This document shows positions 1 through 11,447 of a stretch of 64,000 nucleotides of DNA, piece by piece. Within the stretch, counting starts at the first letter, position 1. The number at the start of each line of letters is the position of its first letter. The DNA is taken from assembly GCA_030704615.1 (NCBI GenBank), contig CM060731.1:55780256-55844255 (forward strand). Direction: 5' to 3'. This DNA is from Takakia lepidozioides (Eukaryota > Streptophyta > Takakiopsida > Takakiales > Takakiaceae). Under the pieces are notes generated by a model that saw nothing but the letters and a program-made list of their open reading frames with translations, had not been told where the DNA came from and searched no databases. The position numbers and the translations under genes are program-made.

Positions 1-90
1 ACTTAGAGGAGTTTGAACCTACAACCTCTTTACTATAAGAGTTATAGTTCACTACCTGTTAACCAATAGACCCATTAGTCATTCATATGA
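1..90 (-). repeat. tRNA-like SINE head (tentative)
   Basis: Read on the minus strand, this stretch has an A-box-like TTGGTTAACAGGTAG and a B-box-like GGTTCAAACTCC about 35 bases apart. Between them is a possible anticodon-type hairpin (ACTAT / ATAGT). That layout is typical of tRNA-derived SINE promoters. The T-arm pairing is poor, so a functional tRNA is unlikely. The element is cut by the window edge. Confidence 0.3.
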
Positions 91-380
91 TCATATGGTG
101 TTTTAATTGTATTATACACACCAAATTATAAAATCCCCAGTAGTCATCATGACTATGTAACCTCATCCATGTACAGTGTAGTCATGGAAATGACTATGAA
201 TGGTGAGCTAAATCTGGTCAATTGCCGTTGACCAGCCTTCCGCCCATTCCGGAGCCATGTAGTCATACAGACGACTATTTAGATAGTCGTTCATATGACT
301 ACACTCGTATGAACGACTGCGGGAGGTCAATTTCATATAAAAATATGGTGCAGTCATGGTCAAAGTCATGAAAACCATGA
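91..380. other. Non-coding stretch with repeated AGTCAT motifs
   Basis: No gene is seen. The stretch repeats GTAGTCAT/GACTA words in both orientations and holds a short hairpin near 271-292 (ACGACTA...TAGTCGT). It could be the flank or terminal region of the adjoining retroelement, but no LTR boundary can be read. Confidence 0.3.
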
Positions 381-1790
381 CTACCATGGTTTGGCAGTTA
401 TAACTACCGCGATCTGTTGTAGTGTTATCACCTTGCTGTTCAGGTCTGTGTTCCCTGTCACATGAGCAATCTGATTAATTGTTTGATACAACCTGTGCCT
501 ACAATGAGGTGCCACAGCCAATAGCTGTCCAATGGTAATCTCCGCTTTGGACTGGCATATTACTTCAGCCAAAGTCCTTTCATTACCCTGCACTTGTATA
601 GCTTCTTTCTTCACTTCATCTTCTCTTTCAGAATCAGAGGAATCTGCCATAGGGATATCAGTACTCTTCTGCATTTCCCTTATGGTATCAGCCACTTCCT
701 TGTGCAGTTCCTTCTCATCTCTCCAAGCCTCATCATCTTTAGGCACATCACTGCCATCTTCATTATCATCATCTTCCTCATCTACTGGAGGTATTAGTTT
801 AGCTTTGCTTCTGGTTACTATCATTGCACTTACTTCTGGTACAACATTTGGCTTAACCATGTGAGCTGCCACCGCCCTCATTCACATGAGCTCTCATCTC
901 ATTATGGTGTCTGATCCAGAATGGACAGGCTGCCTTACGATGTCCTGCCTGATTACAATAGTAACACAGTTCTTCCCCATTAGGTCCTCGCCCTTGGTTT
1001 GTTCTGGGATTGTTTCTATAATCCTGATTCCCTGGCTGGTAATTCCCCCTTGGATTACCCTGATAGTTGCCTCTAGGATTGCCTTGATAATTCCCTCTTG
1101 GATTACCTCTCACTTCCATACCATTGTTATAACCACCAGACCTACCATAGTGGTCCTGATCACTGTTTCTTCTTGGCTGGGGCTGCACTTGATGCACCCT
1201 TACTTGCCAAGGTTCTCTTGCAGCTGTCCTTTTGTTGTAATAACAATTCTCAGTAGAATGGTTATCCATTTTACAGATAGTACAATGTTTCTCCTTCATG
1301 TGGCATTCAGTGGTGGTATGGCTTTCATTCTGGCATTTTGCACACCAAACACCATTCCTCCAATGTGTTGCAGCCTCTGTGGCATACTTCTTCAAGATTT
1401 CTTCCAATCTTCTCTCATAGTTATCCCTCTTCAACTTTTCCTTCTTCTTACTCTTCCTCTTGAGCTCTTGCTCTTCTTCCTCATCTGACTCATCCTCAGA
1501 GTCCTCATCATTCCTTTTCTCTCTCCTGAGCATTCCCAATTGCTCAATTCTGTTAGCTGTTTCAAATGCTTCCTCCACCGTATTATGGGGTAGCATATCC
1601 ACTTTCTTTTGCAACTCTGGTCTTAGTCCACTCACAAACCAAGTCTTCTGTAATCCTGGTGCTGGTACAGCAGCCAACTTTTTCATCATCAATTCCATCT
1701 TTTCTATGTACTCTTCAACAGTTTCATGCTTCTTTTGCTTTAACTGTTGTAAACTTCCATACACTTTATCCTCAGTTTTACTCGTCCTGA
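381..1790 (-). mobile_element. Ty3/gypsy-type gag fragment
   Basis: Two overlapping minus-strand frames cover this piece. The first (1764 to 853, about 303 residues) begins inside a retrotransposon Gag core with the phrase LRPELQKKVDML, followed by a Lys/Glu-rich stretch. It then has one cysteine cluster (CAKCQNESHTTTEC) and a classical CCHC knuckle (CYYCNQAGHRKAAC). The second frame (881 to 381) overlaps it by 29 bases and continues with an acidic linker and the conserved-looking ITIGQLLAVAPHCR segment that precedes protease in such elements. No protease follows. The 5' end stops near 1790, where plus-strand copia sequence begins, so both ends are truncated. The overlap of the two frames may be a natural -1 shift or simple decay. 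Confidence 0.7.
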
Positions 1791-1825
1791 ACCTATTTCG
1801 GAATGCTGTACTTAAGCCATTCCAG

Positions 1826-3880
1826 GTTGCATATGTCCATATCCCTACTCAGAAGCGAAGGAAACTTGACTCCAAATCAGAAGGATGCATCTTCATTGGC
1901 TACACAGAAGGTGTGAAGAGATATAAGTTGTTCAATAAGACAACTAAGGCTGTCAAACACAGTAGGGACGTAGTGTTTGATGAAGGCTTCATACCCTCTT
2001 TGGTAGTGGGAGAAGATGATATGGGAATGAGCTTAGAGCCATTACACCATTTCCAAGAGGAGTCTTATGAGGAGCCAATACAAGAGATGGCTGAAGCAAA
2101 TGATGGAGGTGTTCAACTCGATGGAGTTGATCAAGGAGTCGAAGTTGGTGAACCACTTGTTGATATGGACTCTAGAGATGAAGTTGAAGATGTGCCAATT
2201 CTAAGGAGATCTCAGCGGGAAAGGAAAGCTCCTAGTAGGCTGATTACATCTATGAGTGCCATTGAAGCTATGGAAGAAGCATCACAAGTGGTTGAGCCTG
2301 CTACATATGAGGAAGCGATGCGCTCTCCAAACAAACTACAATGGGAAGAAGCAATCAACTCAGAGTTGGATTCATTGATGCAAAACAAAGCATGGACACT
2401 CACTAGGTTGCCTGCAGGACAAAGAGCCATTGGTTGCAAGTGGATCTTCAAGTTGAAGTACAAAGCTGATGGATCTATTTACCGATACCAAGCTCGTCTT
2501 GTAGCTAAAGGCTATGCACAAATTCAAGGAGTGGATTACAATGAAACCTTCTCACTAGTGGTGAAGATTTCTTCTATCAGAGTGTTGTTAGCTCTTGCAA
2601 CTCAACATGATCAAGAAGTTCATCAAATGGATGTTAAGACCGCAGTTCTGAATGGAGAACTACAAGAAGAGATCTACATGAGACAACCTGAAGGGTTTGT
2701 ACAAGGAGGAAGTGATATTGTGTGTAAGCTGCAAAAGAGTTTGTATGGACTCAAACAAAGTCCTCGAGCTTGGTATGCTAGGATCGATGCTTACCTCTTA
2801 AAGACAAGATTTGAGCGAAGCATTGCTGACACAAACATCTATGTGAAAAAGATGGGAGAGCAATTTGTGGTCATAGCTCTATATGTGGATGACACAATCA
2901 TTGTCACCAACGATCATCAAAGGTTGTTGCCAGAAACCAAAGCACTGTTGAGTGCTGAGTTTGCCATGACTGACATGGGTGAGATTCGGTTCTGTCTTGG
3001 TATTCAAATCAGCAGAGATCGAGTGAACCATACATTATTCATGCATCAACGACAATACATTGAGACAATTCTACAAAGGTTTAGTTGGAGATGAGTAAGC
3101 CAACATCAACTCCTCTCGAAGTTGGTTTGAAACTTACGAAGGATATGGCACCTAAGACTCAAGAAGAGCAAGAAGATATGAGGAAAACTCCTTATCAAAG
3201 CGCAGTCTGCAGTTTGATGTATTGCATGGTTTGTATTAGGCCAGACATTGCACATTCAGTGGGAGTGGTCTCACAATTTCTTTCAAATCCCGGACAAACC
3301 CATTGGAAAGCAATGAAGAGGATATTTCAATATCTAAGAGGAACATCAACCTCTGGTCTACTCTACAAGAGAGTGGAAGATCCAAGTTTATTGGGGTTTG
3401 CTGATGCTGACTGGGCAGGAGACGTTGATAGTAGAAAAATCAACTTCAGGCCATTGTTTTCTCCTAGCAGGTGGAGCTGTATTTTGGTCTAGCAAACGAC
3501 AAGTTGCAACAGCGTTGTCATCAACAGAAGCTGAGTATATATCCATTACACAAGCAGCAAATGTGGCTATTTGGTTACGGAAGTTGCTTGGAGATTTGGA
3601 TCATCTCCAATCACTACCTACGACTCTCTATTGTGACAATCAAAGTGCGATTGCACTAAGTCAGAATCCGAAGTATCATTCAAGGACGAAGCACATTGAA
3701 GTGCAACATCACTACATAAGGGAAGTTGTATGCAAGGGAGAGATCAAGATGATCTATTGTGCTACAGGAGATATGGATACGGATGTTTTGACGAAGAGTC
3801 TATCACAAAAAAAACACATGAAGTGTTCAGCCTTACTTGGTGTCTCTTCTCTAAAACTCGTAAAGCTTCGCCACCATTCC
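1826..3880 (+). pseudogene. Ty1/copia pol fragment (integrase end, RT, RNase H)
   Basis: The fragment opens in the C-terminal part of copia integrase (SEGCIFIGYTEGVKRYKLF), then a linker ending RRSQRERKAPSRL. It continues into copia reverse transcriptase: WIFKLKYKADGSI, RLVAKGYAQ, QMDVKTAVLNGEL, LYGLKQSPRAWY and the catalytic LYVDDTII. RNase H follows with SSTEAEYIS and DNQSAIALSQNPKYHSRTKHI. Two single-base frameshifts break it. One is near 3090, where one base is missing before the EMSKPTSTPLEV segment. The other is near 3445, where an extra A sits in the SRKSTSGHC motif. Gag, protease and the integrase core are absent, and no LTR is visible. The apparent open frame upstream of 1826 is only the antisense of the neighbouring gag. 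Confidence 0.9.
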
Positions 3881-4560
3881 CACACGGTAGTGTGACTACT
3901 CTCTTGCGGCCATCTATGACCGCTCCGGATTTGCTCAAAAAGGACATCCCCAAAATGAGGTCCACTCCATCAATATCACAAATGGTGAAGTTTTCACGTC
4001 CCTCCAAACTCCCTAGCTGGAGAGGAACATCGAACGCCACCCTCGTCGCCAGTTGTGGTTATCATTTGGCACAACGTACTTCAATAGAAGCCCCCATATC
4101 ACTTCTCGTGAGGCCCAGCTTCTGTGCGGTTGCCGGTGTCATAAAGGAATGCGACGCTCTTGTGTCCACGAACAACAACACGTTAGTTCTGGAAATTACC
4201 CCGCACACGAACATTAGCTGACTTCCTTTACGCAAAGCTCTTGTCTCCTGGTATAACTCACAAGAGTAGTTGCCTACCTTGCCAGTCTTTGCGACCACCG
4301 CCTCCACCAAGCGGCTGATGGAGTCTTCGGACAGCTCCGTGGTCGCCCGAGTCATGTTCAATTGTCGGGGTTCCAGGCACTTCTTGGCCATGTGCCTGGG
4401 CTCCCCGCAATTAAAGCACACCCCATCAAAGGTCGCCTTCTGTCCGCCATAAGCCGCCGCACCTGATTTTTCTTTCGGAGCACCGGGTGCCGCCTTGACG
4501 TGCGAATGCCCTCCCTTCGATTTCCATGTGCCATTGTTGCGGCGTGGCCTATCCCAACCA
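3881..4560 (-). pseudogene. Ty3/gypsy gag-protease fragment
   Basis: On the minus strand a zinc knuckle (CFNCGEPRHMAKKC, near 4380-4420) is followed by a retropepsin domain. The active site reads LLFVDTRASHSFMT, where the family has DTGA, so the glycine of the catalytic triad is Arg here. The flap and C-terminal part follow (VDLILGMSFL, then a disrupted reading frame near 4040-4062). Upstream (4420-4555) more gag is readable in another frame, so at least two frameshifts are present. The piece abuts copia RNase H at about 3870 and hAT sequence at about 4560. It is a dead fragment. Confidence 0.75.
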
Positions 4561-6330
4561 TTAATAAAAGAACAACAATGTTCACATCATACTGAGAGAC
4601 TGAGACTCGACCAGCATACTCAATTTCACACCTCAAATTCTTGAAGCGGGGATCTAACATGATAGTAATCATATTGTGAGCTTGCTTGTTATCAAATAGC
4701 ACAATAAATCTGAGAAATGACTCAAGTACGGAAATTACTTGTTGTCGCATCCTACTATGAAGAGAAGCTCTGCCTCAAACACATTTGGAGGCTCAGCCTT
4801 ATCCTCAATTCGAACAATCTCAACTCGCATGTTCACACACACAATCATAGTCGTAGTGAGGACGTCAGATATGAGCCAATGTCCACGTGATTGATTCAAC
4901 GCACAAGCTGTTACCACTAGATTCAAGATAGATGTAATTGCTTCTGCAATCGCCCAAACTTGAGGTTTTGGAGCTTGTTGTTGCAAAGCAAGTGACACTG
5001 GCCGACCATAACACATAATGATCGTTTGCTTGAACTCAAGAGTTCCCTGAAACATAACCGTTTTGCTTGCAAAACGTGTTTTTACAGGAGTTTTCAGTTT
5101 GCGAGGCCTCACCTGCATATCCATACATGCCTGTTTCCACTCCCTTTGCCCATTGCCTGATTTTTTTGTCCACGTTATGATCTTTTGCAAAGTAGCTTGG
5201 GCATCACTAATACTGACGCTTGTCAGATTTGCTGATACCTTTTTGTCATCGGTAGCATATTGGATTGCTTTGGACAAAACGTAACCAAAACAAGTACCCT
5301 CGTGTACCCCTTTGAATCTGCAATGGCTCACATGTGACAATCGATCTGAGAGCTGCTGTCATGGTTCCCAGATTGCCACCTTTACCCTTCACAAAGGCAA
5401 TTACTCGTTTGGTGAGGCCAAACTTATCAAGCATGGATTTAAGCTGGATTTCCATAGAAGTGTCATGTGTATTTGAAACCTCAAATAGTCCAACTGTTAA
5501 GTGTACTGGAACCCATTTGTCGCTCAAGAAATTTTTAACCAATGCAAATGTATCCACGCCACCCCTGCTCATCCACAAATCAAAACTTGCAGATACAGTG
5601 CTAGCATTCGCAAGAGAAGGCAACTCATAATCTTATGTACCATGCCAGATAATGTTTCTTCGACAAACACGTGACAAGAGGGAAACACGACTCGAGGACA
5701 TGGACATAAGACTAACCTCCTGAGCCATATATTTTCTACCGTTGAGTTTGGCCTGTAACCTTTGCACACGTACAATGTGAGGTCTTCAAGAAATTTCACT
5801 TGTGCATCATCACGTTTTGAGTAAGGATTACTTGACCCAAAGAAAGTTGTGATGGCAACGCCAGTAGGTGCGGGTCGTTTCTTTGCTGGCTGACGTGTGT
5901 TGTCACTTTTCTTCTCCACGAGTTGTATTTTTCTCATAGCCAACAAATGGGGATGAGCATTTTGAATATGTGTGTGCATAGCGGTGATACCATGCTTCGT
6001 ATACTTGACTAGTCCCTTCCAGAGTGCACTTCGTTGATCAAGTACGCTACTAGAAGCTGTGTTAGATATGCAAACAATGCATCTCAAAATTTGAGGGTTT
6101 GCAACATCCATAGGGAGATTATCATTCACAGCAAAGAATCCCTAACAAACGCTATCCGATTTCCAAAAACCAGCTTGAAGGTGCATCGCTGCAAGATGTG
6201 CTGCATCCCCATCAACTTGCAAGTTCACCTCACCACGCTCAGTCAAATTCAAAGGTTCTGGATGAGAGATTGTTGAGCAAACTTCCCCAATGCCCATGGC
6301 ATTAACGCTACCTCCCTCCTCTATGTACAT
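4561..6330 (-). pseudogene. hAT-type transposase relic
   Basis: Several minus-strand frames joined by frameshifts read as a plant hAT transposase. From the 5' end at about 6130 there is a BED-like segment (WKGLVKYTKHGITAMHTHI), then FLEDLTLYVCKGYRP and VENIWLRRLVL. Next comes the hAT core phrase SFDLWMSRGGVDTFALV (near 5570), a GNLGTMTAALRSIV segment near 5390, ATLQKIITWTKKS near 5200, and a C-terminal part near 4640-4750 (MLDPRFKNL). The dimerisation end is missing where the Ty3 fragment begins. Terminal inverted repeats and an 8-bp duplication were not identified. It is certainly non-functional. Confidence 0.75.
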
Positions 6331-7090
6331 CTAAAAAAAACAGATTCAAAGCAAACAGTGTGTGACAAATTTGAAGCAAAACGATATGTTCATAGTTCAT
6401 ATACCTAAAGCCTAACTAGACATCGTATTCATGCTCTAGATGCTGATGTAGCTTGCTGATTCATTGAATGCCTTCAATGGAGAGACGACGCTAGAAATGC
6501 AGCTGCGTTGTGTGAGCGAAAACGTGTCTTATAAATAACTATAACCGCTCTAGGGGGTCAAAACGCCTTACTAATCCGGGTATACATTGTAGTGTTAACC
6601 TTAATATATGGTCCATATACATATACATACTCACCTCCCAACCATCGGTTATCTATTTGCTCTATTTTGCAAAAATACCATGTATGCGGTTATGTATACC
6701 GACTAACCGGGGTGGTAACCGACTCACTAACCGGGGTAGAGTGCTATACCTGGCCAACACTGGTCCCAACCCACCTCCACATGCACCTTGGGGGTTCCAC
6801 CCCCACCGTACACTACGCAAAATACGGCGATGGAGAAGGAGAGGACCCGAAATTGCCGGATGAAAATCCATTTTGGATGAAAAGTTGGATGAAAACCGAT
6901 ATATTAAGTAAGATAATGTCCATCTGTTGAAGCAATCTCAAAAAATCCTCGCAGCAGACTCGCCTCTCCCGCAGCTCGCCTCTTCACCTGCAGCTCTGAT
7001 TATTCTCGACAATGCTTTTCCACATTGACATTATCTAATACGGTAACAATGTTTGTGGCATACTCGGCCCTATTCTGAGGAGAGAGAGAG
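6331..7090. other. Non-coding stretch
   Basis: No gene is recognised. Near 6700-6745 the phrase GACTAACCGGGGT...GACTCACTAACCGGGGTAGAG is a short direct repeat. The short open frames here have no recognisable domain. A GA-rich run at 7080-7096 marks the start of the next element. Confidence 0.3.
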
Positions 7091-7096
7091 AGAGAA

Positions 7097-8520
7097 GACT
7101 CCGGCCATAGCCGGCGTAACTAAGAGTCACTTCGCCTTACCGCTACTGCCCCCTTTTGGGGGTGGGCCCTATAATAGTAAAGGTGTCCTGTGGGACACCG
7201 GGTAACCAAGGAGAGAGAGAGGGGAGGGCGGCTATGAACCCCCTGAGTTCCCAAGGGAACCCTGAGGGACCCACGGTGCACTAGAGGGCTAGCTTCGAGT
7301 TGGCGTTTGTTGGTGATGATGGCTGTAACGGAACGGAGTGCTGTAAGATGGATTGCTTTGCAACATTGATGGATTGGGAGAATGGATATTTTGAAGTTAT
7401 CATGTAAATCATTGATACTGGTGTTGTGTATACCGCCTCGGGTTCCGGCAGTGATGACTGTGAGTGGGTCAGTCTTCCATCCCTGCCGACGAATTGCAAG
7501 AATGAGGGAGGTGCATTTTTGTCGCTTTTCCAAGATTGAATCGTTGGGGTATCGATCATGGCAGAATGTAAACTCGATAAAGTGGATGATGAGCTGTGGG
7601 GATGGTGAGGTAGGTGGCGAGGCTTTAATGGGTAGCCCCTGGATAATGAGTATGTCCGGGCATAGTCGGGCAGGGCATGAGTAGGGTATTCGGGTGCAGA
7701 TGCATGGTAAAAGCCATGGCGGCAGAGTGTGGTCTGGTGGCCTCCCTTGGAAAGTACCGACATTAATGAGTGTGAACCATCAGGTTTCGGCGTGTTTTGT
7801 GAATAGTTTGTGGAGATGCTAGACTGCTTGGTTGGTGATATTAAGACCATGGATGACCGGATGCGTGGATTGGCTCAGGAGGTGCGATCACGTGCATTGT
7901 GGGTTGTGGAGCACAATGGGCAGTAAGATGATGGAAAGAGATGTGGCCAGAAAATGTGTTTGCGTTGGTGACCCATGTATTGGGCATATCTGAATTTGAG
8001 TGTCTGGAGGATTTGTGCATCAGTGGTAGCTTTGGTTTGCCAAAAGTGGTTTGAGAGTTTGTGGTGTAATACCTCAGATTGGGTCCATTTTTGAATATGT
8101 ACTTTGTATGACTGATAGAGGCTGCGGCATGTTCGTTTGCCTCACGGGTGAGGGTGGCCAAGAGATTGCGTGTGGGTCGTGGTGCAGTAGGGTTCGGAAC
8201 TGGGTATATAAACCAGAAGGGGTAGGAGTGGGCGATGTAGATTGGGTCGTTCGTGGGGTTAACTTTGAGTTTGGTAGCACCGAGTTGAGCGAAGAGGTTG
8301 GCCTCCTCATTCCCTTCAATGCCAGTGTGCGAGCGTACTTTGAGTAGGTGTACTGGGTGCTTTATAGAAACGGCAGCGTTGATAATGGCTGAGATGATAT
8401 TACGGTCAGGATGATGGTGGTGGGAGGAGGGGTGGGCAATGTGGTTGCGGATGAGGAATAAGGAGGTAAGGCTGTCAATGTATGGCAAGTATCGAGTAGG
8501 AGGAGAGCGTCTATCCTGAG
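7097..8520 (-). mobile_element. 3' part of a non-LTR retrotransposon with RNase H
   Basis: The minus-strand frame 8488-7841 carries an RNase H-like segment with LLKVRSHTGIEGNEEANLFAQ-type wording (about 8340-8280). This matches the last motif of RNase H domains found downstream of RT in several LINE clades. A second frame (7850-7281) continues in a His/Ser/Pro-rich C-terminal region. RT itself is not present, so this is a 5'-truncated copy. It differs from the two LINE families that fill the rest of the window. Short GA and AG-rich runs near 7085 and 7210 may mark its 3' end. Confidence 0.6.
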
Positions 8521-8811
8521 GAATATTGTGAAGCCGAATTGGCCCCGTAATGCAGAATCCGCCGTGAGTGCCGATTTGGCCCTGTGCGCGGCTGATTTTG
8601 CCTTCGGTCCGAATACGCCACAGACACTGTTAACGCCAGTGAAAGGGCCGCGTAGGGCCGATTCTGCCTTGTACGCGGCCACAGGGCTTGCCCTGACAGG
8701 CTCTCCCAGTGCCGCTTATAGGTGCATAATCGTCCCTACTCGGCCCTTTCTCTAGTACATAAGGGCTGGTATGGTGGCATCACCCACCCTCGTACCCATG
8801 TACCCTTTGGG
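8521..8811. repeat. Short internal repeats plus a small LINE-1F piece
   Basis: Between 8540 and 8700 the words GCCGATT(T/C)TGCC and CGCGG recur. At 8757-8790 a stretch of about 34 bases is identical to the reverse-transcriptase region of LINE-1F (compare 16716-16749), on the same strand. No gene is seen. Confidence 0.4.
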
Positions 8812-9320
8812 TACCCACATTTCGCTTATCTCCTAGCTACTCGAAGGACCAACTCATCACCACCCATCATCAGCTTCTGTCATTGCAAATCTTATACCAG
8901 AAACTGCCACAATCTTATAGTTGAGCATCTTCCGAGATTTCAAATGACATGCAACTATCTTTGATTGGATGACGTAAGTTATGTTGAGGTAAAGTTAAAT
9001 CTTACCTCAAGCTGCTGCAATTCGAGTAAGTTATTTCAACCCTCATTCTTTCCTCGTTGTCTTGCTGGCTCATAAGACCATCGATTCTTCCCAGGGCAAA
9101 TTGTACTGCCGCTTACGGGACCTACAAGCGTATCACGATTGGGATCACACTGAGACGTGTCAGTCCCAGGAAGGAATTTGGAACCTTGAAGGACAATCGA
9201 TTAAAAATGATGTGCTAGCATTGAGGTCTAAGGATTTTATTGTGCCCATGTCGAGCATATTTTGAAATGCCTGTTAACTGATTGGCTACTTCAATCTGTT
9301 TTATTTTCTCCAAGTCAAAT

Positions 9321-9606
9321 TCACTGGACGTTAAAGAAACTTTATTTTATCTTTATCTTTTTATCTTATACCAGTCAAACCAATAAGGTTAAGGTAAAAA
9401 AAAAAGAAAAAAAAGGATATAAGATAAGATAAAGTTTCTTTAACGTCCAGTGACTTTACAGAGCCTACTGCTCAACACACATGCCATCGAGGGCCCAATG
9501 GACGGTTTGAAGGCACATGTTGAAGGATTGAACCCAAGATCACCTAGGTTATGCACAAGCAAGGCACAAACACCCAACCACTGGGCTACCTCTGCTCAAG
9601 TGCTCA
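9321..9606 (-). mobile_element. Pair of SINE insertions in opposite orientation
   Basis: On the minus strand from 9606 downward there is an A-box-like TAGCCCAGTGGTTGG and a B-box-like GGTTCAATCC. These are followed by a 3' end GTCACTGGACGTTAAAGAAA and a TTATC-repeat tail. That is a tRNA-derived SINE. A second, 5'-truncated copy of the same 3' end (9321-9365) lies on the plus strand. The two 3' ends form near-perfect inverted arms at 9321-9354 and 9421-9453. Between them about 25 bp of host repeat and an A-rich tail remain. The homologous position near 45545 has none of this, which gives the empty site. Confidence 0.7.
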
Positions 9607-10082
9607 ATGTGAGATCAGACTATACTTTGCTGATTCGACCTCCTCTATGGGTGTGACATGTAGCGGGGATTAATTTCTTCATAGATACGCAAAGGATCAC
9701 CCCTAGAGGATTGAGCTTGTACAACTCATACACAACTTAAACACAATACACAACACCCTGAGAATACCCAAGAAAAGACCCCTTCTTAGATTTATGCTTG
9801 CTTGGGAGAGTTTATAGATAGTGAGCTGGGAAAATCTGCATACCTAAGCCATGGACTATACAAAATGACAAGTTTATTACTTACAGTACTAAGATACAGG
9901 AGATAATGATTGTCACAAGCCCAGCCTGCAACAAAGTTAGTCAAGGGCTATCTGAAGCATGCACAAGAAACATATAAACATATCCACACGAACACACCCA
10001 AACGTGGAATGCTGAAGAAATAAAGGCTGTCCCTCTAATCAACCTCATAAAATCAACATGAAAACCTTTTAGCGAATGTGTG

Positions 10083-10380
10083 CCCGACATGGGGACCTTT
10101 TTCTGGTGTTATAAAAGTGTAATTTGTACTGCATTGAAGTTCTAAGGTATATGGATTGTCTTGAGCTTTGTGATGTAGAGAGAAAGGGTTGGAGTAGTGC
10201 TTGAGGGTGAAATGCTAGTGATTAATTGAGAGCTCTCCCGACATGGGGACCCTTTTCTGGTATAATGAAAGTGTACTATGTACTGCTTTGAAGTTCTTAG
10301 GTGTATGGATTGTACCATGTAGAGAGAAAGGGTTGGAATAGTGCTTTGGGTGAAAGGCTAGCGATGAATCGAAAATCTTG
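10083..10380. repeat. Tandem duplication of about 148 bp
   Basis: Two units begin CCCGACATGGGGACC at about 10090 and 10238. Both run through GGTATATGGATTGT / GGTGTATGGATTGT and end at a GAGAAAGGGTTGGA...GGTGAAA segment. The same doubled arrangement is present in copy 2 (46110-46370), so the duplication predates the dispersal of the repeat. Confidence 0.7.
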
Positions 10381-10735
10381 AGCGCTCTCACCTGTCGATC
10401 TTGTCTGCATGCGATATTCTCCCAAAACTTAATGACGGAAAGAACATCCCACCCTTAGCGCAAGAGTTGAGGACCACACCAAGGCTAAGAAGATGCGGCA
10501 AAGTGGTTCCTGTGATGAAATGCCTCAACGGTACCACAGCCATAGGAGGAGCAATCAACCCAATATATCTTCTTATCATTATCACATATCCCTTGATTTG
10601 GTGTAATTTATCAGTATAAACTAATCCAACATAGCTTCGCACCTAAGTTTTTCAATCCAAATTTGAGATATTCAACAGTACTGGAAGAAAAAGATTGAGA
10701 AATAGAAAACTCTTTCGGCTTGTTACAGATTGGCA

Positions 10736-11440
10736 GCTCAAGTAGTTATTGAGAACACTGGGAGTCATGCCAGCAATGAGCACATGCATCCGGGAACTAG
10801 CAGTATCAACTATTGTTGCATGAAACTATGCACAATTGTTTACTACAATTTGGACAGTTACATGCTCCCAAATCTGGTCTCAAACTGTAGGCAATGGTGT
10901 TCTGGAGTGGGTGCAGTACTTAGGTGGACTCTTTCCCCCGAACCCAAACTCCAACATGCACAAACCGATGTTCTAGTGTGAGGGAGTCATGCAAATCCAT
11001 TTTATGCTGCATCAATCAATAACAGAAAACCCAAACACCATGACAATCACTGTGTGAACTTTTGAAGTGGTCACCATGGAATTTGATCTTGGTGGATTAA
11101 GGCTAGCTTTTGACAACATTCATGCAAGTTAGTCAAGGGCGCTATCTGAAGCAGGACCACAAAGACACATATAAACACGTCCAAACTTAAGATGCTGAAC
11201 AAACTTGTGCACAAGGCTGCCCCTCCAATCAAGCTCATTACCAATCGTAATTGGTAATGAATAACGATGGCACTCTGATTTCCTTCCACTAGAGTCAGTC
11301 ACTCTCCCCGTCACTCATTACCTGCCCCAGTCAAGTGCAATCATGGGCTGACTTCCCACCTATTCTGGAAGACCCTACTACCATTTCCCATAGATATGCT
11401 GCAGTGCTCTCAAACGTACAATATGTCAATATTCTCATTC
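10736..11440. other. Non-coding stretch with a third, partial copy of the dispersed repeat
   Basis: No gene is seen. Bases 11127-11240 (GTTAGTCAAGGG...TATCTGAAGCA, then ATATAAACA and a GATGCTGAACAA segment) match 9937-10030 and 45953-46040. This shows a third, partial and diverged copy of the dispersed repeat. Confidence 0.5.
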
Positions 11441-11447
11441 TCAGGAA

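Larger units (their letters stand above)
8812..10735. repeat. Dispersed non-coding repeat, copy 1
   Basis: This stretch is collinear with 44975-46370 plus 50366-50790. Shared landmarks include ACCAACTCATCACCACCCAT, TTGTCTTGCTGGCTCATAAG and GATTGAGCTTGTACAACTC. Copy 1 carries extra SINE sequence at 9321-9606 that copy 2 lacks. Copy 2 carries a LINE that copy 1 lacks. No coding capacity is apparent. The family could be the LTR or body of a non-autonomous element, but no terminal repeats were identified. Confidence 0.7.

Noticed and set aside
1-90. Functional tRNA gene
   Set aside because: Promoter-like boxes are present, but the T-arm does not pair well and no acceptor stem is closed; better seen as a SINE head.
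1460-1825. Start of a long plus-strand open frame leading into copia pol
   Set aside because: This part is the antisense of the minus-strand gag; copia homology begins only near 1826.
9321-9453. Foldback or MITE element
   Set aside because: The inverted arms are explained by two SINE 3' ends of opposite orientation, and host sequence lies between them.
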